Positions 46,059-53,055 of a stretch of 64,000 bases of DNA are shown piece after piece. Every line of letters begins with the position of its first letter. The stretch's first letter is position 1. The notes under the pieces were generated by a model, which ran no database searches, was not told the origin of the DNA, and saw nothing but the letters and a program-made list of their open reading frames with translations. Origin of the DNA: Lewinellaceae bacterium (GTDB lineage: Bacteria > Bacteroidota > Bacteroidia > Chitinophagales > Saprospiraceae); assembly GCA_020636195.1 (NCBI GenBank), contig JACJYH010000002.1:496001-560000 (forward strand), read 5' to 3'. The translations under genes were made by a program, and so were the position numbers.

Positions 46059-46375
46059 TCCAAGAACATTTAAGGCTGGAAGTTGTGTTGAAAACCGACT
46101 TTCAACCCTTTTTAAACGAAGATGCGCTGGAGAAATCATTCAGTTTTATTATAAGTCTAACGAAACCACTGTGATATATACGCATTTCACAGACTAGATA
46201 AAGAAAGGTGTGAATTCGCACTTATGAAAAATAAATTTGTAAGATTGAAGAAGATATTCTATTTTTGTGTAGTCGAATAAAAAATTATGACGGCTTTAGA
46301 GACTTTTTCAGTAATGATGTTGATTTTGAAGAGAAACCCGAAAGTTTCAAGATTTTTTGTTCGTATTGTAACAAG
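46059..46375 (+). repeat. Cassette F edge plus 310-bp leader repeat, copy 2
   Basis: TCCAAGAAC (46059-46067) is the 3' edge of cassette F. 46066-46375 is the second copy of the 310-bp leader (attC-type hairpin with a degraded right arm, recombinase-like tail ending at the TAG 46195-46197, promoter TTTG 46236 / TATTTTTG 46260-46267, attI-like end CGTATTGTAACAAG). It leads into cassette G at GTTGTGCGTC. Confidence 0.75.
46236..46267 (+). promoter_or_regulatory. Cassette promoter (Pc-like), copy 2
   Basis: TTTG-N20-TATTTTTG, identical in layout to the copy at 42672, directed into cassette G. Confidence 0.6.
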
Positions 46376-46438
46376 TTGTGCGTCAGCTTAAAACGACAGC
46401 ATAAAAACAAACAAACAAACAGAAAATAAACAGAAAAT

Positions 46439-47257
46439 ATGAAACATATTTATTACCACTTACTTTTTATACTTGTAACATTGACAAGCTGCTCAAACGC
46501 ATCACAACCAAACGACCCTATTCCAGAACACGAAACTTTTAAAATTCAATCTAAGCAAGTTGGAGAAGAAAGAGTAATCAATGTTTGGACACCCGAAAAT
46601 TATAAAACAAGTAAAGACTCTTTGCCCGTAATGTATATGGCAGACGGTGGAATAAAAGAAGACTTTCCACACATTGCAAATACTTTGGCTAAACTGATAA
46701 AAGAAAACAAAATAAAACCTCTAATACTTGTAGGAATTGAAAACACTCAAAGAAGAAGAGATTTAACAGGATTTACAGAAGTAGCGAAAGACAAAGAAAT
46801 TGCACCAGTTGTTGGTGGTTCAGAAAAATTTAGAGCCTTTATCAAAGAAGAACTTTTTCCAGAAATAAACAAACGATACAGAACAACGACTGAAAAAAGT
46901 ATAATTGGAGAATCTGCATCAGGACTTTTTGTAATGGAAACATTTTTCTTGACACCTGAAATGTTTGACAATTATATCGCTTTTGACCCTTCACTTTGGT
47001 GGAACAATCATTATTTGGTAAGGACAGCAAAAGAACATTTAGCAAATTTTCCCATAACAGAAAAACGGATTTGGTTTGCAGGTTCAAATGCAGAAGATGT
47101 TTCGCCTTACACAGAAGAATTAGCTAAAATCTTGAAAACTGAAAATCGAAAAAATATAAAATGGAAATTTTCTGACGAACCAAAAGAAAAGCATACGACA
47201 ATTTTTAGAGCAACAAAAGAAAAAGCAATTATTTGGACACTCAACAAAACTGAATAA
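46439..47257 (+). CDS. Cassette G protein: esterase/alpha-beta hydrolase, lipoprotein
   Basis: 272 aa. Lipobox LTSCSN after a short hydrophobic stretch. Putative esterase (Fes/IroE/esterase D-like): RVINVWTPENYK, PVMYMADGG, nucleophile elbow IGESASGLFVMETF, AFDPSLWWNN, and a His near KHTTIFRATK. Hydrolyses an ester or siderophore-type substrate outside the cytoplasm; substrate unknown. Complete cassette: GTTGTGCGT (46375) and ACGCACAAC (47266-47274) are perfect complements. Leader 62 bases. Confidence 0.82.
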   Translation: MKHIYYHLLFILVTLTSCSNASQPNDPIPEHETFKIQSKQVGEERVINVWTPENYKTSKDSLPVMYMADGGIKEDFPHIANTLAKLIKENKIKPLILVGIENTQRRRDLTGFTEVAKDKEIAPVVGGSEKFRAFIKEELFPEINKRYRTTTEKSIIGESASGLFVMETFFLTPEMFDNYIAFDPSLWWNNHYLVRTAKEHLANFPITEKRIWFAGSNAEDVSPYTEELAKILKTENRKNIKWKFSDEPKEKHTTIFRATKEKAIIWTLNKTE

Positions 47258-47265
47258 AAAGCCGA

Positions 47266-47424
47266 ACGCACAACATTTAAGGCTGGAAGTTGTGTTGAAA
47301 ACCGACTTTCAGACTTTAGAAAGAATCTTCCTGATGCTTATGATAAATTAAAAAAATGCATAGACGACTATCGAGAAGAGTATGGACAAATGATCCATTC
47401 AGAAAAATTTATTATTTCACATTA
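47266..47424 (+). pseudogene. attC of cassette G fused to a 3' gene remnant
   Basis: The attC hairpin starts normally (AACATTTAAGGCTGG) but its right arm runs into an open frame without a start, ending HSEKFIISH and TAA at about 47424 (about 35 codons, acidic and helical). The 5' edge of the next cassette is missing. A deletion has joined the attC to the end of another gene. Confidence 0.5.
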
Positions 47425-47459
47425 AAAATTTTATTGACATGAGATATTTATTTATACTA

Positions 47460-48491
47460 ACGTGAATAATGGTTAAGCAGCATGTAAAAGTAGGCATTCC
47501 CCTTCATTTAATTCATGATTTATTTTAATACTGGGCTTCTTTTCAAATGTTTGATATGCAATTAGAGCTGATACCGCATTATTTAAAAATCCCTGAAGGG
47601 ATCTATGACGTGTATGTTGAATTGAGCAGATATTTTTTAACTCATCATTTACAGATTCTATCACAGCTCTTTTTCTTAACAAGATTTTGTCAGTATCTGA
47701 TATGTTCATCTTTTTCATATTCTTTCGGACTTTATAGATAAGTTCTACTCCATCGTTCCACAAGTATTCTGCTAATTTTTGATCTATATATCCTCGGTCA
47801 CCAAACAATTTTCCGAAGACATCTTTTGTCATTACTTTCATTACTTTTTGATCTCGATCATCAACGTTAGCCTTTGAAAAACAGAAACTTAGGATTTCTC
47901 CTTTGTCATTTATTATTAGATGAAGTTTGAATCCAAAGAACCAGCCCATTGTACTCTTTGACTTTTCTGCGATTCCTTTAAACACTTTATTTTGCCTTTC
48001 TCGCTTAATGTGACATACTGGAAGTGTGGTAGAATCTGCATATGATATTCCTGTGCATTTCCCTTTGAAACGACTTTGTATAAGCATTATTAACGGAACA
48101 AATATCCGACTCTGTGTTTGATTAAATCTTTCGTACGAAACCAGATTGGGAAACATATGCTTCCATTGTTTTATAACAACATCATGGTAATAACTTTTGA
48201 AATTAGTCTTTGCACTGAGATGAAATCCTATGTAAATGGTCATCATTTCTGATAAGTGCATTTGAGTTTTTCTATTCCTCCTTTTCACGGTATCACCTAA
48301 AAGTTGATTTTTTAATGCAAATTGATCAATTTCTTTACAAAAATCATCTATTTCTAAGAAAATTGCTATAATTTTGTCTTCGGACATAAGGAGTATATTT
48401 TAATTTATTTATTTGGTTTACAACAACAAATATATTAATTATTTTCTTATGTCCATATTTTTTATTCTATTTTCTTATCCATTATTCACGT
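47460..48491 (-). mobile_element. IS982-family insertion sequence, intact
   Basis: 1032 bp. Terminal inverted repeats ACGTGAATAATGG (47460-47472) and CCATTATTCACGT (48479-48491). A 7-bp target duplication TATACTA lies at 47453-47459 and 48492-48498. One transposase gene. The perfect ends and duplication suggest recent insertion. Confidence 0.92.
47473..48387 (-). CDS. IS982-family transposase
   Basis: 304 aa DDE transposase: YADSTTLPVCHIKRE (first Asp), FGFKLHLIINDKGEILSF, LFGDRGYIDQKL (second Asp), and the Glu region KRAVIESVNDELKNICSI. Length and motifs are as in complete IS982 proteins. The stop codon lies one base after the left terminal repeat. Predicted active. Confidence 0.92.
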   Translation of the reverse strand: MSEDKIIAIFLEIDDFCKEIDQFALKNQLLGDTVKRRNRKTQMHLSEMMTIYIGFHLSAKTNFKSYYHDVVIKQWKHMFPNLVSYERFNQTQSRIFVPLIMLIQSRFKGKCTGISYADSTTLPVCHIKRERQNKVFKGIAEKSKSTMGWFFGFKLHLIINDKGEILSFCFSKANVDDRDQKVMKVMTKDVFGKLFGDRGYIDQKLAEYLWNDGVELIYKVRKNMKKMNISDTDKILLRKRAVIESVNDELKNICSIQHTRHRSLQGFLNNAVSALIAYQTFEKKPSIKINHELNEGECLLLHAA

Positions 48492-49382
48492 TATACTAAT
48501 ATTATTTATATCCAATAATTATGTATTCTCACAAGATTATATTCCGTTGGTGAAAGAAGGCAAATATTGGGTTTACAATCATTACAGTCATTCTTCTTGT
48601 TTTTTAATGGGGTGGCATTCTACTGAAGTTAGGTACTTTAGTGGAGATACTCTTATTAATTCAAAATTATACAAAAAGCTTATATCATCATTAGCCACAA
48701 GTCAACTTCCACCCTATGAAATTTCATCAAGGAAAACACTTTGTTACATGCGGGAAGATACTTTGCAAAGAAAAGTATTTATGGTGAATTTTGATGAAAA
48801 TGTATTTCCTTGTATAGACAGTAGTAATGAGATATTAATTTGGGACTTTGGAATAAAGGTGGCAGATACACTTCCAGATTGTCTAACTAAAATATTCTTT
48901 CCAATTGAAAATGATCCAAATTACTATTTGGTCATAGACTCGATAGTTGGAAACAACTTTTTTACATTTGGATATCCCCCTGGTATTTGCGGAGATCAGG
49001 CACAGTTTGCGGTATCCTTTGTAGAGGGTTTTGGTATGGAAGATGGTCCGATTTATAAAAGATATGGAACATTTTTGACCGACTACTGTGAAGGCACACT
49101 TGAACAATGCAATATAATCAGCAGTACACAAAATGAAATGGAATCCAACCAAGTAAACATTACCTTGTTTCCCAATCCTGTATGTGATGTGTTAAATCTG
49201 AAAACTGCATCAGAAATAAAAAAAATTGAAATCATAGACAGAAATGGACGAACCGTTATTTCAAGCCATGGCACAGAAATAAATGTTAGCAAATTATTAA
49301 CTGGAGTATATTTTCTCAAATGTTACAGTGTCGATAATAAGCTCTATTATTCAAAATTTGTAAAAATATAGGTAGAATGATC

Positions 49383-49430
49383 AACTGGTAACATTTAAGG
49401 CTGGAAGTTGTGTTGAAAACCGAATTGAAA
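49383..49430 (+). other. Truncated attC-like site after cassette H
   Basis: R'' AACTGGTAAC followed by ATTTAAGGCTGGAAGTTGTG as in the other sites, but the right stem arm is replaced (AACCGAATTGAAAAC). The site is therefore broken. Confidence 0.6.
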
Positions 49431-49712
49431 ACTGATTTTGTAATTAATCCTGATGAAAAGCCAAAATTTATTGGCGATAACCACTTATATGATATATTTC
49501 TTCGAAATTTAAATGGGTGCGATGGTTTAGTTGATTGCTTAGCAATTGTTGAGCTAGATGGGTGTATTTCAAATGTTGAGTTTTTATATGCCGTTGGCAA
49601 AACTAACTTTGCTTGTGGATTGAATGTTTTAAACTTACTTAGGCCATGGGTGCCAGCAATGAAAGACGGAAACGCCGTGCGTACTCAGCTTAGACTTAAA
49701 ATATATACTTAA
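49410..49712 (+). CDS. TonB-C-like domain fragment fused to attC
   Basis: 100 residues. The first codons come from the attC repeat itself. From about residue 15 it resembles the C-terminal domain of TonB-type energy transducers: DGLVDCLAIVELDGCISNVEFLYAVG, then LLRPWVPAMKDGNAVRTQLRLKI. No membrane anchor, so it is most likely the remnant of a longer gene whose 5' part was lost in the same rearrangement that truncated the attC. Expression is doubtful. Confidence 0.5.
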   Translation: MLKTELKTDFVINPDEKPKFIGDNHLYDIFLRNLNGCDGLVDCLAIVELDGCISNVEFLYAVGKTNFACGLNVLNLLRPWVPAMKDGNAVRTQLRLKIYT

Positions 49713-49771
49713 ATGTAAAGCAAAATCGATAAATATTTGGCTATCTTCGCAAGCAAATTCCCAAAAAATAA

Positions 49772-50302
49772 ATGGCAAAACAAAAACACATAGATGTTTG
49801 GATAGATAAATTGACCAATAGTATTGTCAATACAATATCAGGCGACAATTTGCCAACTGAAGTAATTGAAGTTACTACACAAGATTTAAAATTAGTAACT
49901 AAAACAAGGGGTTGGAATTTCAATTGGAAAGGTGAACTAAAGAAAGAAAATACAAAAGTGTTTAAATTGACTGTCATAAATAATCCTGAAATAATACAAG
50001 GATTAATTAGTTTTGAAGACAAAGGTGATCACATATTTGTAAACCTTGTTGAAAATGCGCCTTTTAATATTGGAAAGAAAAAACTTTACGAAGGTGTACC
50101 TGGCAACCTTTTTGCTTTTGCTTGTAAACTAAGTTGGGATAATGGGAACCAAGGTTTAGTTTCATTTGTTTCTAAAACAAGGTTGATTAATCATTATGTA
50201 TCAACAGTTGGTGCTGTACATTTAGGGAATCACCAGATGGTAATCTACCCATATGAAGCCTTACAACTTATTAAGAAATATTTTCCACAATTAGCAAAAT
50301 AA
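49772..50302 (+). CDS. Possible toxin of a two-gene module (GNAT-like fold suspected)
   Basis: 176 aa, cytoplasmic. Conserved-looking segments: LISFEDKGDHIFVNLVENAPFN, GVPGNLFAFACKLSWDNGNQG, VSFVSKTRLINHYV and IYPYEALQLIKKYF, the pattern of N-acetyltransferase-like hypothetical proteins. The partner gene follows by 7 bases. Small two-gene modules with their own promoter (TATCTTCG at about 49742) are typical toxin-antitoxin stabilisers of cassette arrays. The toxin assignment is inference; no known toxin family was recognised with certainty. Confidence 0.5.
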   Translation: MAKQKHIDVWIDKLTNSIVNTISGDNLPTEVIEVTTQDLKLVTKTRGWNFNWKGELKKENTKVFKLTVINNPEIIQGLISFEDKGDHIFVNLVENAPFNIGKKKLYEGVPGNLFAFACKLSWDNGNQGLVSFVSKTRLINHYVSTVGAVHLGNHQMVIYPYEALQLIKKYFPQLAK

Positions 50303-50309
50303 AATAAAT

Positions 50310-50495
50310 ATGACATTAGGTATAGAACCAAAAGGAGTTGATTTAGTAGTTGAACCAACAAAGAGATCAAAAGAAGATTTAGAACTTGTTTCGAGAGCTA
50401 TTGCACATTACAAAGCAACAGGAGAAAAACTGAGTGTCCCACACCCAAAATCTAAACGTTCAAAAACGAAAAAAGAGTTAATCACGAAGCCATAA
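50310..50495 (+). CDS. Possible antitoxin of the two-gene module
   Basis: 61 aa, basic C-terminus (KSKRSKTKKELITKP). The helix RSKEDLELVSRAIAHYKATGE could be a DNA- or toxin-binding segment. It starts 7 bases after the larger gene, so translation is likely coupled. Its end lies against the next attC R'' box. Function inferred from size and position only. Confidence 0.5.
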   Translation: MTLGIEPKGVDLVVEPTKRSKEDLELVSRAIAHYKATGEKLSVPHPKSKRSKTKKELITKP

Positions 50496-50559
50496 CAAAA
50501 GCTTTGACGCCAGTTTTAGCTATCGCTAATAACCGTCGCAAAGCAGGCCGTTATGTTCC
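50488..50559 (+). other. attC-like site of cassette J
   Basis: R'' AGCCATAAC (50488-50496), AAGCTTTGACG, centre with TAGCTATCGCTA, CGTCGCAAAGC, unpaired AGGC, R' GTTATGTTCC (50550-50559). Same layout as sites A, C and E. Confidence 0.75.
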
Positions 50560-50576
50560 AGTAAAAAAAGTAAGCA

Positions 50577-50774
50577 ATGAATAGCAAGGCAGAAAAATTA
50601 TTTGAAAAGGTAACCAAATATCAACATTGGTCATTTTTAGCAATGTCAATAATTGTAGCATATCACATTGTTACACCTCAATCATTAGGGGGAATAATTT
50701 TGACTATTATTTTATTCTTTCCAATATTAATTTATAGTCAAAAACTTTTAGAACGAATAATTTGGATTAAATGA
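50577..50774 (+). CDS. Cassette K small membrane protein
   Basis: 65 aa with two hydrophobic segments (about 17-33 and 36-52). The start is 26 bases after the cassette edge. No family recognised. It overlaps the next gene by four bases (ATGA), so the two are translated together. Confidence 0.65.
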   Translation: MNSKAEKLFEKVTKYQHWSFLAMSIIVAYHIVTPQSLGGIILTIILFFPILIYSQKLLERIIWIK

Positions 50775-51721
50775 AAACTATACTATTATCTCCAAGTGTT
50801 GTACAAGGGAATAAAATTGCTTATTTATTCTGCAATGGTATTCTGTGGGTTGCTATATCAGAAAAGGATAAAGAAAGCTTCTATATTAAAAATGAGTTCA
50901 CCGATCCAAATCCTGAAGACTTTCAGATAATGGAAGAAGAAGATCTTTATCATAAAATTCCCTTTTTAAAAAATCAATTAGAAGAACAGGATGAAAAATT
51001 CATACATATTGATTATGACAACGGAAAAGTATTTATAAATCCACTACATAAAACGAAAAGTATATTTACTGATACAAGTGCTAGAGCTACTAATCAAGCA
51101 AACTTCAGTGCTGATACTTGGACATATATCAAAAATCGAAAAAAACACTATATCAAGATTTCCTTAATTGCTATTCTATTGTTATTTCTATCTTTAACAA
51201 TCTCTTGGGGAATTCTTATTCTTTTATTTTGGGTATTGTTCTACGAATATTTTTCAACGATTGGCTCAATTGACAATTATAATATGGGAACATTAAATAC
51301 ATCTCTTGTCATAACAACAAAACCAACAAGAATAGCAGTATTAACAAACTTAAGTATGGGATTTGGTAAATATCCATTAGTAAGAGTTTGCAAAATGGAA
51401 ATGCCAAAAAAGTATAACAAACTAAATCAAAGAATTCCATCGTCATGCGGCTATCAAAATTGCGAAGATCAAAACTTTTGGGATTTTGTAATGCCCAATC
51501 CAATGGTATATGCAACTGATAATGAAAACGCAATTAATCAAAAATTAAGTGAAATCCCCAGTCAAGATTGGATAAACTTAAAAAATTGGATAAAAGTTAA
51601 CAAACACAACTTTTACGAAGGATATTATCCCATAAGAACTATAGAAAACAATTGGAATGAAATAGAAAACCCAAAATTCAATTCATTCTTTGAAGAAAAA
51701 AGACCGGAACATAACATTTAA
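50771..51721 (+). CDS. Cassette K membrane protein
   Basis: 316 aa. A soluble N-terminal part (~1-125), two adjacent hydrophobic segments (~128-165, ISLIAILLLFLSLTISWGI), and a cytoplasmic-looking C-terminal part with several Cys (SCGYQNCEDQ). No family recognised. Its stop lies in the 3' edge of the cassette; edges GTTATGTTCC (50550) and GGAACATAAC (51706-51715) are perfect complements. Two-gene cassette. Confidence 0.65.
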   Translation: MKTILLSPSVVQGNKIAYLFCNGILWVAISEKDKESFYIKNEFTDPNPEDFQIMEEEDLYHKIPFLKNQLEEQDEKFIHIDYDNGKVFINPLHKTKSIFTDTSARATNQANFSADTWTYIKNRKKHYIKISLIAILLLFLSLTISWGILILLFWVLFYEYFSTIGSIDNYNMGTLNTSLVITTKPTRIAVLTNLSMGFGKYPLVRVCKMEMPKKYNKLNQRIPSSCGYQNCEDQNFWDFVMPNPMVYATDNENAINQKLSEIPSQDWINLKNWIKVNKHNFYEGYYPIRTIENNWNEIENPKFNSFFEEKRPEHNI

Positions 51722-51765
51722 GGCCGTAAATTGTGTTGAAAACCGACTTTAACCTTTGTTGAACG
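51706..51765 (+). other. Last attC-like site of the array
   Basis: R'' GGAACATAAC, hairpin of the second attC type (AAGGCCGTAAATT variant), perfect GTTRRRY box GTTGAAC at 51758-51764. No cassette follows. Confidence 0.65.
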
Positions 51766-52027
51766 ATATAGTTCCCTCAAAAAATCAGACCATTTCCCTA
51801 CATCCATTTACTAAAATAAACATTCCATTTTTACTTATTATTGTACTTGCTTAGTCTTACCTAAATAGTGACCTAGCCGGTCTGTGATAAATAAATACTT
51901 CCATTCTATTGTTTTCAAAACAAAGGAAATGTACATTTGCCTATTTAAATGTCAAACCAAAAAAATGACGTACAAAACTAGAAATATTGGTATTGGCAAT
52001 TTTAATAGTACAAAAATTTGATAAGAT
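51766..52027. other. Intergenic region at the right edge of the array
   Basis: About 260 AT-rich bases between the last attC-like site and moxR. No gene. The moxR promoter should lie here, but I cannot place a good -33/-7 pair. Confidence 0.5.
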
Positions 52028-53026
52028 ATGGATTCTTATAAGGAAGATGATGAGATGTTGCAATTTGAAAACAGGATTGATACACAAAAAACTGCTGATT
52101 TAATAGCGAAGATCAAAGAAGAATGGTCTAAGGTCATCGTGGGCCAAAATGAAATGATGGAACATCTGATGATCGCATTGCTTGCAAATGGACATGTACT
52201 GCTCGAAGGCGTGCCCGGTGTAGCGAAGACATTGACTGCCAAGATATTGGCGAAGTCCATTGACACCCAATTTTCTAGGATTCAATTCACACCGGATTTG
52301 ATGCCATCAGATATCACGGGAACGCTGATGTTTAATGCTAAAAGCACTTCATTTGAATTTAAAAAAGGCCCAATTTTTTCTAATATCGTCTTGATTGATG
52401 AGATCAATAGAGCACCTGCCAAGACACAAGCCGCTCTCTTTGAAGTTATGGAAGAAAGGCAGATCACTGTGGATACCCAAACTTACAGATTTCAGCCACC
52501 ATTTCTTGTCATAGCCACCCAAAATCCCATAGAGCAAGAAGGTACATATCGATTGCCGGAAGCACAGTTAGACCGCTTTTTATTCAAGATTTCTGTAGGC
52601 TATCCATCTCTAAATGAGGAAATCAATATCTTGACAAATGAACAGACCAATGAAAGCAAGTCTAATCTTGATGCCATTCAACCCGTAGTAAGTGCGGGTG
52701 ACATCCTCATGATGCAGGAGCAAAGCAAACAAATCAAGGTGGATGAATCCTTGTTATCCTATATAGCCCAATTAGTCCAGGCCACCAGAAATGATCCATC
52801 GCTGATGTTGGGTGCATCTCCGAGAGCTTCCATTGCAATTTTAAACGCATCCAAGGCAAGAGCAATTTTACATGGTAGAGATTTCGTGGTTCCAGATGAT
52901 ATCAAAACAGTGGCATTGCCGGTACTAGGGCATCGTATGATTTTGACACCTGAAAGAGAAATGGAAGGTGCTAAGCCACAAGACATCATCACGTCAATTA
53001 TAGATACCATAAAAGTGCCTCGCTAA
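52028..53026 (+). CDS. MoxR-family AAA+ ATPase
   Basis: 332 aa. Walker A GVPGVAKTLTAK, Walker B VLIDEINRAP, sensor region VIATQNPIEQEGTYRLPEAQLDRFLF and the C-terminal lid with LGASPRASIAIL. Chaperone-like ATPase that usually acts with a DUF58/vWA protein to assemble or activate an enzyme or membrane complex. The DUF58 gene follows at 30 bases. Cytoplasmic. Confidence 0.93.
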   Translation: MDSYKEDDEMLQFENRIDTQKTADLIAKIKEEWSKVIVGQNEMMEHLMIALLANGHVLLEGVPGVAKTLTAKILAKSIDTQFSRIQFTPDLMPSDITGTLMFNAKSTSFEFKKGPIFSNIVLIDEINRAPAKTQAALFEVMEERQITVDTQTYRFQPPFLVIATQNPIEQEGTYRLPEAQLDRFLFKISVGYPSLNEEINILTNEQTNESKSNLDAIQPVVSAGDILMMQEQSKQIKVDESLLSYIAQLVQATRNDPSLMLGASPRASIAILNASKARAILHGRDFVVPDDIKTVALPVLGHRMILTPEREMEGAKPQDIITSIIDTIKVPR

Positions 53027-53055
53027 ATGATTGAAACAAATCGAAAGTCAAAGTA

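Larger units (their letters stand above)
47439..49371 (+). pseudogene. Cassette H: T9SS-secreted protein split by IS982
   Basis: Removing the IS (47460-48491) and one copy of its TATACTA duplication restores a 297-residue protein: 47439-47459 encodes MRYLFIL and 48499-49371 continues ILFISNNYVFSQ, a perfect signal peptide, then the mature protein and a T9SS sorting domain (ITLFPNPVCDVLNLKT to YSKFVKI). The insertion is within the signal peptide, so export is lost even though most of the frame (from 48547) stays open. The mature part has no recognised catalytic domain. The 3' attC-like sequence starts at 49383. Confidence 0.8.

Noticed and set aside
42342..46139. Two minus-strand frames beginning MISPAHLR as genes
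   Set aside because: They are antisense shadows of the duplicated leader/attC repeat.
48547..49371. An intact gene starting at 48547
   Set aside because: The frame is the body of a T9SS gene whose signal peptide is split by the IS982 element; the start at 48547 is a by-product.
39331..51765. The hairpins as ordinary Rho-independent terminators
   Set aside because: They lack T-runs, have asymmetric unpaired spacers, and are bracketed by AAC/GTT words that match the cassette edges.
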